The notes below the pieces were generated by a model. The model was not told the origin of the DNA. It ran no database searches and saw nothing but the letters and a program-made list of their open reading frames with translations. Of a stretch of 64,000 nucleotides of DNA, positions 17,882 through 27,664 are shown one piece after another. A program made the position numbers and the translations under genes. Within the stretch, counting starts at the first letter, position 1. Each line of letters starts with the position of its first letter. This stretch comes from CAWHQZ01 sp963831645 (GTDB lineage: Bacteria > Pseudomonadota > Alphaproteobacteria > Rhizobiales > Aestuariivirgaceae): positions 10,239-74,238 of the forward strand of contig CAWHQZ010000016.1 of the NCBI GenBank assembly GCA_963831645.1, read 5' to 3'.

Positions 17882-18127
17882 ATGAAAACCTGGAACGTCT
17901 ACAGCATCGAGCGCAAGGGCAAGCGCACCATCACCAAGTTCGTGGGCGAGGTCGAGAGCGAGGCGGAGTCGCTGAAGCGCGCCGCCGCGGAGGTCTCGAA
18001 GATCGCGGGCGTGAAGTTGGTAGTTCGTGATGCAGCAACCGACAATTGGCGCAGGCCCGGGTGGACCCTCCCTCGCCCTGGTGCTGCTCTCGACCTCGGC
18101 AGTATCGCAAAGCGTCACGCGGCGTGA
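17882..18127 (+). CDS. Small MKTW-family protein, copy 2 with a fused tail
   Basis: MKTWNVYSIERKGKRTITKF, then ESLKRAAAEVSKIAGVKLVV and RDAATDNWRRPG. It aligns throughout with the protein at 12284. After RRPG the frame runs on for about 20 more residues into what is the exported-peptide region in copy 1, because about 280 bp between the two are deleted here. Confidence 0.55.
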   Translation: MKTWNVYSIERKGKRTITKFVGEVESEAESLKRAAAEVSKIAGVKLVVRDAATDNWRRPGWTLPRPGAALDLGSIAKRHAA

Positions 18128-18360
18128 CCGTTTCCATTTGGAAGGCGCGGAGCTGGCACGAACGGTGAAGATGTGCCGTTGATCGGCGGCATCACCCTGA
18201 TCACGTTCTCGGCCGTGGCGAGGCCGCGATGGCCGTCGAGATCGAGCACCCACAGGTCGGCTCCCTTGTTGTGAATGGTGGCGCGGCCGGTCTGCTCGCC
18301 GAGGAAGCGATTGAAGGTCGTGACCCAATCGCCGCAGCGGATGGTCTCGAACATGGTCAT
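18115..18360 (-). CDS. Hypothetical phage-type protein
   Basis: 81 residues from MTMFETIRCGDWVTTFNRFL, then RATIHNKGADLWVLDLDGHR. GGAGAA lies about 10 bases upstream. It looks like a small beta-rich protein. No family recognised. Its 3' end overlaps the tail of the MKTW gene on the other strand. Confidence 0.5.
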   Translation of the reverse strand: MTMFETIRCGDWVTTFNRFLGEQTGRATIHNKGADLWVLDLDGHRGLATAENVIRVMPPINGTSSPFVPAPRLPNGNGHAA

Positions 18361-18591
18361 TTTTGGGGGTTCTCCTAACTCACACGTAGGGCCGCCGGGA
18401 GCGGAATTCAAGGAAAGGCGCAAAGCAAGCCACCAAGCGCCTTCCGGCGGATAACAACACATCAGCGGGCCTGCCTTTACGAACTCTGAACACGTAGGAC
18501 ACCCTTGATCCTGTGGTTGTACGGTGTAGCGTACGGGTGAGGGCCGTGCCTGCCGTCGTACCGTGCCTGCCGTCGTACCGTTGGAGGATTT

Positions 18592-21500
18592 ATGGCCGAG
18601 CAGCGCCTTCTCCAAATCCGGCTGACGCTGAAAAGCCTAAAGTCGATCCGCAATTTCGCGCTCGACAACGAGTGCATGCCGATCCGCCGGCGTGAGGACG
18701 GCATGATTGAGATGGTGGCGCTCGCTCCTTCAGCCACCGTCGCCAAGCTGCGCCGAATGCGCAAGACCGACGTACTGGTCGAGGTGCTGGCCGATCGCAC
18801 CGAACAGACGACCTGCAGCGCGCCAGCTGGTTTCTCCCACCAATCGCTACGCCGGCGGCTCGCTGCCGCGCGGCCCAGGTGCCAAGCGGAACTGACTTGT
18901 ACCACACTGTCGACGAAATCGAGACCGCAGTCGCCAACTTGGCAGCCGCCTATCCAACTATTGCCGAGCGCATCCTTCTGCCCGAGACGAGCACCGAGCA
19001 TCACCGCACCGTTCCGTGCCTGCGCCTAGGTAGCAACGCCGCCGGCGCGGCTGACGGCGCACTCTTCATCTTCGGCCAGCATGCGCGTGAGTGGGTGCCG
19101 CCTGAAGTGGCGCTCGCGTTCGCGGCCGACGCTCTCTATGCCTACGCAAATAGCGTCGGACTCACTTACGGCGGCATGAGCTACACGGCAGCGCAGGTCC
19201 GACAGGTCCTCGATACGATCAACGTGTTCGTGGTGACGTGCGTCAATCCGGATGGCCGCATCTACACCATGATCGACGACACCGATGAGAAGCGGCTATG
19301 GCGCAAGAACCGCACCACTGCGCATCACGCCACTTGCCACGGCGTCGATCTCAACCGCAACTACGATTTCGCGTTCGATCTCGACCGCTATTTCTCCACC
19401 GCCTCGGCGGTGACCACCTACACCTCCGATAACCCGTGCAGCACCAATCAGACCTACCAGGGACCCTCCCCGTTCTCGGAGTCGGAGACGCGCAACGTTC
19501 GCTGGCTGCTCGACACCTATCCGCGCATCCGCTGGTTCATCGACATCCACGGCTATCGAGGCGAGATCTACTACCCGTTTGGCGATGACGAAAACCAGAC
19601 TACCGACGCGGCGATGAACTGGCGCAATTCGGCCTACGATCACCAGCGCGGCGTCCACGGCGATGCCTATCGCGAATACATGGCGCGGGCGATCTCGCCA
19701 CGCACGATGCTGCTGGCGCTGCGGCTGCGCGAGGGCATTCTGCCGGTGCGCGGCAGAGCTACCTGGTCACGCAGTCGTATCACGCTCTATCCAACCGGCC
19801 GGCGTCTCGTCCGACTACACGTGGTCCCGCCATCTGGCGGACTGGACCAAGCCGCGCGTCGAGGCATTCGCGATCGAGCACCACGCGCGTTGCGCCCACG
19901 ATCCGCGAGGGCTTTCAGCCGCCACTCGCCGAGAAGGACGAGATCGTCCGCGAGATCACCTCCGGGCCTCATCAATTTCTGTCTGGCCGCCTCGTGCGGG
20001 GTGCCGGGCCTGACGGCCGAGCTCGACGACCGAGGTCGATCTTCAATCGGGTGCCGGAGGGCCGCACGCCAGCCGCCCGGTCATTCTGCAAGTGACCGGC
20101 TGCGAGGCCGCGACCTTTCGTATCGTCTCCGGACCGAGCCGCACGTCGGGATCGACGCGCGATCAGCTATGGCATCGCGGTCGGATCGCGGTCGGTAGGC
20201 CACGTCACGCCGCCGGCAACGCGCGAGTTGTTCTCTGGCTCACCTGTTCGGGTGGACTTAACGGCGATAGCTCGATCGGCACGGTACGGGTCGAATGCCC
20301 GCAGACCGGCCAGACCTTCGACGTGACGCTTCGAGCGGATTTCGTCCGCGCGCCGCGCGTTGGCGCCGTTCTCATCCTGGATCGTTCCGGTAGCATGAGC
20401 GAGGACGGCGGCGATGGCCGCACGCGGCTGCAGGTATTGCTCGACGCGGCACCGGCATTCGTCGATATCGCACCGCCCTCCACGCGGGTTGGCGTCGTTC
20501 GGTTCGCCACCGACGCGTCGCCGGGCGCGCCGATGACCACCATGGGTCCGGAAGGCGCCGACCCCGGCCGCGACGCTATCCGCGATGGCGATCGGCAATC
20601 ACACGCTCGCGCCGGGAGCCGCGAGCTTCACCTCGATTGGTGATGGCGTGCATGACGGAAATGCGTTGATCGCCCCCGAGGCCGGCCTCGATGCCAAGAC
20701 GCTCGTGGTGCTGACCGATGGTCGCGAAAATCGCTCGCGCTATCTCTCCGAGGTCGCAAGCCTCATCAACGATCGAGTGTACGCCATCGGCCTTGGGACG
20801 CCCGAGCAGATCGACCCGATCGCCTCGACATGCTTACCAACGGCACCGGGGGCTATCTGCTGATGACCGGGACGCTGGATGCCGACGATCCCTACCGATT
20901 GGAGAAGTACTACCTGCAGATCCTCACCGGGGTCACCAACGACCAAGTCGTCTTGGATCCTGACGGGTGGCTGCCCTATGGAGCAAGTCAATCGATCCCG
21001 TTTTATCTGAACGAGGCGGACCAGACCGTCGACGTCATAGTGCTTGTTGCTTTACCCAAGCTGCTGCGCGCACGGCTGCGCACGCCGTCGGGCGAAATTT
21101 TTGGTGAAACGCATCCGTCGTTGAAATGGACGCTCGGGAACCACGTCGGTTTCTATCGCTACACCCTGCCAGTGCCGGGCCCATCCTCGCTCGAAGGTCC
21201 GGGACGCTGGGAACTGCTGCTCGACTGGCGTCGCAACCCGAATCCGGACGTGATCCGGCGGCGAGCGGCCACGGGCGTCGCTTCGACATGGTCTCCGCTA
21301 CACCGCGCTCGTCCATGCCCGCTCCGAGCTTGAGATGGTCGCCACACTCGTGCAGAGCAGGACGCGCATCCCGGGCGCACAGGTGATCGTGCGCGCAAGA
21401 CTCAGTCAGTACCAGGAGGTTCCGATCGACGGGGCGGGTGTTCGTGCACGCGTTCGCTTTCCGGATGGCAGTCCATCGCTACTCTTTGGCTCCCGGCGCA

Positions 21501-21972
21501 AGGTGAGGGCGTCTACCAAGGTACGTTCACGGCAAGCGTCTGGGGCGTCTATCGGGTTCGCATCACCGCCGAAGGCCGCAGCCTGCGCGGTGCGCCCTTC
21601 ACACGCGAGGCGCTCCGCACGGCGGCGGTGTGGGACGGCGGTGATCGTCCGCCGCCAAGTACGACGGATGAGGACTGGTGCAAGAAGCTTGAATGCCTGA
21701 TCGAAGCCGGTGTGCTCAACGCCGAGGTTCTCAAGCGACTCGGAATCGATGTCGGGCGCCTCAGCAAATGCTGTCCGCCCGACCTGCCCGAGGGACCACC
21801 GCCTCGGGTAAGGATCCGCAGGGGCACCGAGGCGCGGCGTCGGCCGACACGGGCCCGGCGACCAGCACGGGCTCGGAGAGAGCGAAGGACTGGTCCGAGA
21901 TACGGATCCTCCTCAGAACTCGGTTGGAACCAGACAGCTGAAACGCTCAGGGTTCAAAGCCCGGCGGAGTGA
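18592..21972 (+). pseudogene. M14 zinc carboxypeptidase fused to a von Willebrand A domain, many frameshifts
   Basis: The gene starts at 18592 (MAEQRLLQIRLTLKSLKSIR) with a short N-terminal domain. The peptidase domain follows from about 18890: DLYHTVDEIETAVANLAAAY, the zinc motif GQHAREWVPPE, NPDGRIYTM, WRKNR, GVDLNRNYDF and the third ligand region DIHGYRGEIYYPFG. It closes near 19985 with PPLAEKDEIVREITS. A beta-rich linker leads to a VWA domain at about 20345-20860 (VLILDRSGSMSEDG gives the MIDAS DxSxS; TLVVLTDGRENRS). Beta-sandwich segments and a C-terminal WCKKLECLIEAGVLNAEVLK follow. About eight frame changes are needed. Full length would be near 1100 residues. Confidence 0.75.
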
Positions 21973-21997
21973 GTCTCTTCCCGTCCCCGGCACGCGG

Positions 21998-22258
21998 GTG
22001 CGGGCGACGCGCTTGCGCTTCGGCTGGAACGTGCCGCCGACCGAGCGTCTGCCGACTGTAACCTCAAACGAAGGAGCGCGCACGCTCGCGCCGATGCGCT
22101 GGGGGCTTATTCCTACGTGGGCGAAGGATATCAAGGTCGGCTTCTCCACCTTCAACGCGCGTGCCGATAGTGTCGACACAAAACCCGCATTTCGCGGGGC
22201 ATGGCAAGGCGGCCGGCGCTGCCTAGTCGTAACGTCCGGTTTCTACGAATGGCATCTT
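21998..22258 (+). pseudogene. SRAP/HMCES-family fragment
   Basis: It reads RLRFGWNVPPTERLPTV, then LAPMRWGLIPTWAKD, FSTFNARADSVDTKPAFRGA and RRCLVVTSGFYEWH. This is the SRAP domain, which forms DNA-protein crosslinks at abasic sites. The N-terminal catalytic Cys2 region is missing and the C-terminus is cut at about 22258, where dienelactone hydrolase sequence begins. It is not a working gene. Confidence 0.8.
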
Positions 22259-22874
22259 CGGGCTGCGTCCCGCGTTCCGCCAAATGGGTAAACGGCTCGC
22301 CGAGGACGGCTACAGTGTGCTCGTCGTAAATCCGTTCTTCCGGCAGAAGAAGGCGCCGACGGCGCCGAACGGCGCGAACACGCCAATTCCGGAAGTGCTG
22401 CCGCTGATGCAGGCGTTGAACGCGACGACGCACACGACGGACGCCAAGACGTTCATCGCGTGGCTCAACTCGCGAGCCGAGGTCGACAAGGCCAAGAAGA
22501 TCGGCACGATCGGCTACTGCATGGGCGGTCCCATCGTGATGCGCACGGCGGCCGCGGTGCCGAACCGCGTGGGTGCCGGCGGCTCGTTCCACGGCGGCGG
22601 TCTGGTCACGCAGGATCCGGACAGCCCGCATTTGCTGATCCCGCAGATGAAGGCGCAATTCCTGATCGCGGTGGCCGAGAACGACGACATGAGCGAGCCC
22701 AACACGAAGACCGTGCTCAAGGACGCGTTCGCAGCGGCGAAGCTGCCCGCGGAGATCGAGGTGTACCCGGCCGCTCACGGCTGGTGCCCGCCCGACACGC
22801 AGGTTTACGACCGCGATCAGTCGGAGAGGGCGTGGGGCCGTATGCTGGCCATGTTCGAGAAGGCCCTCGCGTAG
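22259..22874 (+). pseudogene. Dienelactone hydrolase family protein, N-terminus lost
   Basis: The frame from 22259 reads LRPAFRQMGKRLAEDGYSVL, then PFFRQKK, the nucleophile elbow IGYCMGGPIV (Cys), LIAVAENDDM (Asp) and PAAHGWCPPD (His). The catalytic Cys-Asp-His triad is present. Intact family members have about 60-80 more N-terminal residues with the oxyanion region, here replaced by SRAP sequence. An ORF of 196 residues starts at 22284, but it is probably inactive. Confidence 0.75.
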
Positions 22875-22924
22875 CGCGCTGCAAAACTGACTGGTTCAGG
22901 GTTGTTGCCACGAAGCTGCGTTCA

Positions 22925-23251
22925 ATGGCGGCCACAGCCAATGACCGCGACTTCGTCTCGTTGGCGTTCGACGGAGAAGCTCTGAGGATTTCCGCCTGCG
23001 GCCGAACTTTCATCGTCCAGGCGGCGGGGACGGCGTGGAAAGAATGCTATGCCATTAAGGCGACAGCACTCGATCATCTGCCTAAGCGCCTGACCAATCC
23101 TGTGCCAGTCAGTATCTGGGAAGCTAAGCTTACAATTGGCAATAGAGTTTGGTCATTGGTCGACCAGGACGAGAAACTGGGGAGGTTGTTCACCCTCACG
23201 GATGACACCTATAGATTAACACGGCCCCATTTTACGCGCTGCACATGCTAA
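22925..23251 (+). CDS. Hypothetical protein
   Basis: 108 residues: MAATANDRDFVSLAFDGEAL, KECYAIKATALDHLPKRLTN, VSIWEAKLTIGNRVWSLVDQ. The composition looks like a soluble beta-rich protein. Not recognised. There is no strong RBS. It stands between the hydrolase relic and the recombinase. Confidence 0.45.
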   Translation: MAATANDRDFVSLAFDGEALRISACGRTFIVQAAGTAWKECYAIKATALDHLPKRLTNPVPVSIWEAKLTIGNRVWSLVDQDEKLGRLFTLTDDTYRLTRPHFTRCTC

Positions 23252-23328
23252 CGGGCGCGACAAGCGACTGGTCCAGCTGGGTTTTACCCTTCGACAGCTT
23301 GGGTATTGGGCAGCGTTTATGTTTTCGG

Positions 23329-23958
23329 TCATCCGGCGGCCATCTCCTTGGCGATCCTCTGCACCGTCCCTACGCCCACCCCTACCTTGCCCGCGATCTT
23401 ACGGATGCCGGTGTCACCCTTGCGCAGCATCGCCGCGATGGCCTTCTCCTTGCTCGCCTCGACCTTCGGCCGCCCAAGTATCTTGCGCTTCGTCGGGTCC
23501 TTTGGGCCTTGAGCCTTGAACCTAGCGAGCCCTGCATTGACACGCTCGCGGATCATCGCGCGCTCAAACTCAGCGAACACGCCCATCATTTGGAACAGGG
23601 CCTTGCCAGCCGGGGTCGTGGTGTCGATGCCCTGTTGATGTAGGAATAGGTCGACCTTTGCGCCGTGAATGTCCGCCAAGAAGCCCACGAGGTCCTGTAG
23701 CGAGCGCCCAAGCCGGTCTACCGACCATGCCATGATCACATCGAAGCGCCGCCGCGTGGCATCCTTGCATAAGGCATCGAAGGCTGGACGCCCCTCGCGC
23801 CCTTTAGCTCCTGATATGCCGTTGTCGCTGTAAGTCTCGACAACCTCCCAGCCAGCGCGCTCTGCAACCTCACGCAACTCGCGCAACTGGTTCTCTGTAG
23901 TCTGACGGTCGGTCGATACGCGAGAGTAGATCGCTGCGCGCTTCGTTCTCTTGATCAT
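23329..23958 (-). CDS. Serine recombinase (resolvase/invertase family)
   Basis: 209 residues from MIKRTKRAAIYSRVSTDRQT. The catalytic Ser is in YSRVSTD, DNGISGAKGREGRPAF is the conserved loop, DVIMAWSVDRLGRSLQDLV follows, and GVFAEFERAMIRERVNAGL is the long E-helix. The C-terminus has a Hin-type helix-turn-helix (GIRKIAGKVGVGVGTVQRIA). Such enzymes invert or resolve DNA between short sites. The inner start is used because the upstream codons are not conserved. A truncated relative is at 39876-40199; both copies lie left of the same short repeat. Confidence 0.9.
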   Translation of the reverse strand: MIKRTKRAAIYSRVSTDRQTTENQLRELREVAERAGWEVVETYSDNGISGAKGREGRPAFDALCKDATRRRFDVIMAWSVDRLGRSLQDLVGFLADIHGAKVDLFLHQQGIDTTTPAGKALFQMMGVFAEFERAMIRERVNAGLARFKAQGPKDPTKRKILGRPKVEASKEKAIAAMLRKGDTGIRKIAGKVGVGVGTVQRIAKEMAAG

Positions 23959-24131
23959 GGCCTCCGCCCTCCTTGGTGGCTGGGCGCGACCATAGTTCAC
24001 GCTTGTACGGTAATCAACTGTTTTCTGTACATCAGAATTGCAATACGGAAACGTAAGTAGATAGCGGGGTCTCGCATCGCTTCTGGAGAGGGTTTTTCTG
24101 TACCCCCCTCAATCGCGACAAGGCAGAAGAA

Positions 24132-24275
24132 TAGCCAGGAGACCGGAAGTCAAAGTTTGAACCCAGAGGGCCGAAAGCGGCAAAGGCCGCTATACGACCA
24201 TCCTGAAGTAGGGGGGAGCCACTTCCGAAGGTAAAGCTACCGCGCCGTCGCGATGCGCGTCTTCTCAGATTGATA
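24132..24275. repeat. Dispersed repeat, related to the segment next to IS91 at 42.0-42.2 kb
   Basis: Shared blocks include agtcaaa.tttga, gaggccgaaagcggcaaagg (one base different here) and acgaccatcctga, in the same order and orientation as at 42022-42235. The other copy has about 70 extra bases in the middle. A shorter related piece is at 40276-40310. Confidence 0.7.
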
Positions 24276-24278
24276 CGG

Positions 24279-25349
24279 TCACGCTGCTGTCTTCCGATTG
24301 TCTTCGAGCCGCGCATCGACCATGGCAACCGTCTCATCCACGACTGCGTTGCGCAGACCGCGCTCCCCCGCAATAGCCTGCATGAGGCGGTCCACCCGCT
24401 CGATGTCGGGTGCACCGGCGAACAAAGCCCGCGCCGCGGATGACGGACGCACCAAGCCCTGCGCCGCGGCGGCGTATTTCTCGAACGGCACCAGATCGCC
24501 GGGCCCGGCGCCCAGCTTGACGCACAAGTCCTGCACCCAACCGTAGACCGCGCGCAACTCCGAAATGTTTGTGTGCACGGCCTCCTTGATCGACCGCGCC
24601 CGGTCCTTCTGCACACAGCGGTAGTTGCCGGTCAGCAGCATCGCCCACTTGGCCAGCGGCACAAAGATGAACTCGTGCACCTTGAGCTTGACCGGCAGCT
24701 CGATTTTGGTTCCGTCGCCGGGATCGTGGCGAATGGCCTCGATGTCGGCCTGCATCTTCCTGAGCATCGAGGTCGAGCCTTCGTCATCGAAACGCGCCAC
24801 CTTGAAGTTGGTGGGCAAGGTGACCTGAAGAACGTTGATCTTCTCGTCCGGCGGGCGGAACGCCTGGGGATCGGGGCTGCACAGGGTCATGAGCGCCGGA
24901 TCGAAATTCGCCCACACGCTCGCATCGGTGTAGCACGATTTCAGCGCGTCGGTCTGAAGGCCGGGAATGCGCTTCAGAAACGGGAGGGGCGGCATGTTCA
25001 TGATCGACATGCAGGGAACCCTGGCCCTGGCGACGGCGTCCAGAAGCTCGCGGGCTCCGGGCGATCGGTATTGCGGCTCCTGCATCGCAAGACGCACCAG
25101 ATCGTAGCCGGAAGGATCGACCGCCGCCGGGACGTCAGCGGAGAGCCTACCCTTCAGCGTGCGCGAATCGATCTCGACCACGTCCTTCCTGCCTTTGATC
25201 GGCAGGCGTACCCGCGTGCCCTCGTTATTGATGACCTCTACTTCCTGGGGCAGGCACACCAGCTTCACAGCATGGCCGCCGAACAGAAGCTTGGCGGCGA
25301 GCAGCGAACCATAGGACGCGCCCATGATCATGACGTTGCAGGTGCTCAC
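24279..25349 (-). CDS. Ketopantoate reductase-like dehydrogenase (PanE/ApbA superfamily)
   Basis: 356 residues from a GTG start (VSTCNVMIMGASYGSLLAAK). The N-terminus is a Rossmann fold with the GxxxxG-type nucleotide loop, followed by the C-terminal helical domain. It is longer than classical PanE (about 300) and lacks an obvious PanE catalytic context, so the substrate is unknown. It is the last gene of the minus-strand cluster 24.3-32.9 kb, 70 bp after the amidohydrolase, and may oxidise or reduce an intermediate of that pathway. The family call is fairly sure, the reaction is not. Confidence 0.65.
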   Translation of the reverse strand: MSTCNVMIMGASYGSLLAAKLLFGGHAVKLVCLPQEVEVINNEGTRVRLPIKGRKDVVEIDSRTLKGRLSADVPAAVDPSGYDLVRLAMQEPQYRSPGARELLDAVARARVPCMSIMNMPPLPFLKRIPGLQTDALKSCYTDASVWANFDPALMTLCSPDPQAFRPPDEKINVLQVTLPTNFKVARFDDEGSTSMLRKMQADIEAIRHDPGDGTKIELPVKLKVHEFIFVPLAKWAMLLTGNYRCVQKDRARSIKEAVHTNISELRAVYGWVQDLCVKLGAGPGDLVPFEKYAAAAQGLVRPSSAARALFAGAPDIERVDRLMQAIAGERGLRNAVVDETVAMVDARLEDNRKTAA

Positions 25350-25419
25350 GTGACTTGCTCGTATCTTAGTGCGACGACGACCGCCTTGCCTTCTTGACAC
25401 TTTCCGCGAGTTGAAAAAG

Positions 25420-26838
25420 CTATGCGGGTACGCGCAGGATCGCGCGCATGTTTTGGTCGACCTGCAGGGGGCGAGCCGTTGGCATTGCCTGGATAGAATG
25501 AACAGAGCGCCCCCAGCCCCTAGCCTCAGCGACCAACGCGCGATCCTTCATCACGAACCGACCCCGAACCACCGTGTGGATGGGCAATCCGCGCACGGAC
25601 CGACCGTGCCACGGCGTGATCTTGGAGCGTGAATGCAACGCGGCGTCATCGATGCTCCAACCGCGGTTCAGATCTACGATGGCAAGGTCTGCGTGGGAAC
25701 CCGCTTGGATGGCTCCCTTGCGAGGGAAAAGGCCCCACACCTTTGCAGGGTTCTCTGAACTCCAGCGGACATAGTCTGAAAGCGATATACGGCCACTGGC
25801 CGCCTCCGTCAGCATGAGCGGCATCTGGGTTTCGACCCCCGGAAAGCCACAGTCGACCGTCCAGATGTCGTTCCGGGTCTTTTCGGCGGGGACATGCGGG
25901 GCATGGTCGGTCGCGATCATGTCGATCGTGCCGTCACGTAGCGCCTGCCAAAGTGGCTCGTGGTTAGCAGCTTCCCTGACTGGCGGGTTGACGCGAATGA
26001 CCCCGCCGAGCCGGTGATAGTCGTCGGCCGAGAGGAAGAGGTATTGCGGACAGGTTTCGCCGGTAATGTCGACGCCGCGCACTTTGGCCTCGCGGAGTGG
26101 TCTAAGCTCGGCTGCTGAGGAGATGTGCAGGACGTGGATGCGAGCCCCTGTCCATTCAGCGAGCACGGCCGCGCGCGAGACCGCTTCCACCGCTACAACG
26201 GCCGGGCGGGCCGCGAGGTGAGCAAGCGGGTCGGTTCGGCCGGCGGCGCGCATGCGCCCTTCGCGGCGTGCCATAATGGATGCAGTCTCGGCGTGAAGAG
26301 AGATGCGCCTACCGGTCTCCGCCACGATCTCGAAGGCTTCGAGCATCGCTCCTGTCGGCACGGTGGGAATGCTGCCGAAGGTATTGCCCATATAGAGCTT
26401 GAAGCCGATGACGCCGCCGGCGATCAGCGCTTCGATATTGTCGATTGTATCTTCTCCGAGAAGGCCGTAGAGCCCGAAATCTACGAACGCCTTTTCAGCG
26501 GCGAGCTTTTGCTTAAGTGCAAGTGCCTCTGCAGTCCCAGTCGGCGGTATCACATTGGGCATCTCGAACACAGTAGTGACGCCGCCAAAGGCAGCCGCCG
26601 CTGTTCCCGTCCCCCAGTCCTCTTTATGTGTATATCCCGGCTCACGAAAGTGAACATGGACGTCGATCGCACCGGGGAGGATGTGGAGCCCGGTGGCGTC
26701 GAGCGTCTCAGCCGCCCCTGGCATCGCTTCGGCTGCGCCGATAGAGGCTATTTGACCATCCTTGATCGCAACGCTCGCCCGAAGACTACTGTCCGGGGTT
26801 ACAACCGTGCCGTTGTCGATGACGAGATCTGCCATCAT
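25420..26838 (-). CDS. Cyclic amidohydrolase (allantoinase / dihydroorotase / hydantoinase superfamily)
   Basis: 472 residues from MMADLVIDNGTVVTPDSSLR. Metal-site motifs are in order: HVHFREPG (two His), GFKLYMGN (carbamylated Lys), SLHAE, IHVLHIS and ATDHAPH (catalytic Asp). The FREPG and KLYMGN forms favour allantoinase or a dihydroorotase-like enzyme over a D-hydantoinase. It opens a cyclic amide ring in the cytoplasm. Genes for an SDR, a DUF3830 protein, a Pcp-like protein and an ABC importer precede it, and a RutR-like regulator is divergent. A ring-opening step on an imported hydantoin, allantoin or pyrimidine-like compound is likely. Confidence 0.8.
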   Translation of the reverse strand: MMADLVIDNGTVVTPDSSLRASVAIKDGQIASIGAAEAMPGAAETLDATGLHILPGAIDVHVHFREPGYTHKEDWGTGTAAAAFGGVTTVFEMPNVIPPTGTAEALALKQKLAAEKAFVDFGLYGLLGEDTIDNIEALIAGGVIGFKLYMGNTFGSIPTVPTGAMLEAFEIVAETGRRISLHAETASIMARREGRMRAAGRTDPLAHLAARPAVVAVEAVSRAAVLAEWTGARIHVLHISSAAELRPLREAKVRGVDITGETCPQYLFLSADDYHRLGGVIRVNPPVREAANHEPLWQALRDGTIDMIATDHAPHVPAEKTRNDIWTVDCGFPGVETQMPLMLTEAASGRISLSDYVRWSSENPAKVWGLFPRKGAIQAGSHADLAIVDLNRGWSIDDAALHSRSKITPWHGRSVRGLPIHTVVRGRFVMKDRALVAEARGWGRSVHSIQAMPTARPLQVDQNMRAILRVPA

Positions 26839-26854
26839 GTTGATCTGCCGCTCC

Positions 26855-27649
26855 TCAAAGCATTGCCCAACCACCGTCGACCGGAAGGTCGACCCCGGTG
26901 ATTTGTCGTGATGCGTCGCTACCGAGAAACAAGCAGGCATTGGCAACATCGTCCGCTGTCGAGATGCGCTTCAGCGCATATTCCTCTGCGAGATGTTGAG
27001 CCGCTTGCCCGCGGCTGATACCGAGACGGCGCGCGAGGTCCACGCAGACTTTCTCCCGAAACCGGGGGCCGTCGACCATCCCCGGCGCGACACAGTTCAC
27101 ATTGATGTTGTGGGAACCAACTTCCAGCGCGAAGCTTTTGGTGACCCCGCGCAGCGCCCATTTCGAAGCCGAATAGGCCAGGCGACCTGCGCGACCCCGC
27201 ATGCCGAAAGTTCCGCCGACATTGACGATCTTGCCGTAGCGCTGCGCGATCATCGTCGGCAGAACCCCGCGGATCATATTGAAACAACCGGTGGTGTTCA
27301 GATCGATGATCTCATCGAATTCCGTTGCAGTCGTTTCGAGTCCGGTTTTTCCCACGGGTCCCGTTCCACCTGCGACGTTGACTAGAATATCCAGACGCCC
27401 GGAAAAAACGTCGCGACTAGCAGCCGCGGCGGCATCGCACTGCCCTGGCACCGTCACATCGCATCGTATGACGATCGCTTCGGAACCGAGTGCTCGCACT
27501 TTCCCGGCGACCGGCTCAATCGCGTCAATATCCCTGCCGAGAAGGGCAAGCCGGCAGCCCTCGCCCGCGAAGGCAAGTGTGATTGCGGCGCCCATTCCCT
27601 TCGCTGGACCGGTAATCAGCGCAACGCGACCGGTGAGTTCAAGATCCAT
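26855..27649 (-). CDS. SDR-family oxidoreductase
   Basis: 264 residues. It has the cofactor motif (TGPAKGMGAAI, with Pro-Ala in place of the usual Gly-Ser), NVAGG, and the active site built on Ser and the YSASK motif (LAYSASKWALRG). It ends with PVDGGWAML, typical of classical SDR enzymes. Acts on an alcohol or ketone of unknown identity. It lies 16 bp before the amidohydrolase gene in the same operon. Confidence 0.85.
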   Translation of the reverse strand: MDLELTGRVALITGPAKGMGAAITLAFAGEGCRLALLGRDIDAIEPVAGKVRALGSEAIVIRCDVTVPGQCDAAAAASRDVFSGRLDILVNVAGGTGPVGKTGLETTATEFDEIIDLNTTGCFNMIRGVLPTMIAQRYGKIVNVGGTFGMRGRAGRLAYSASKWALRGVTKSFALEVGSHNINVNCVAPGMVDGPRFREKVCVDLARRLGISRGQAAQHLAEEYALKRISTADDVANACLFLGSDASRQITGVDLPVDGGWAML

Positions 27650-27664
27650 TCGGCGCCGAGTCCA

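Noticed and set aside
24573..25397. Plus-strand open frame of 274 codons
   Set aside because: Antisense to the PanE-like gene, whose Rossmann motif is clear.
26125..26901. Plus-strand open frame of 258 codons
   Set aside because: Antisense to the amidohydrolase, which has all metal-site motifs.
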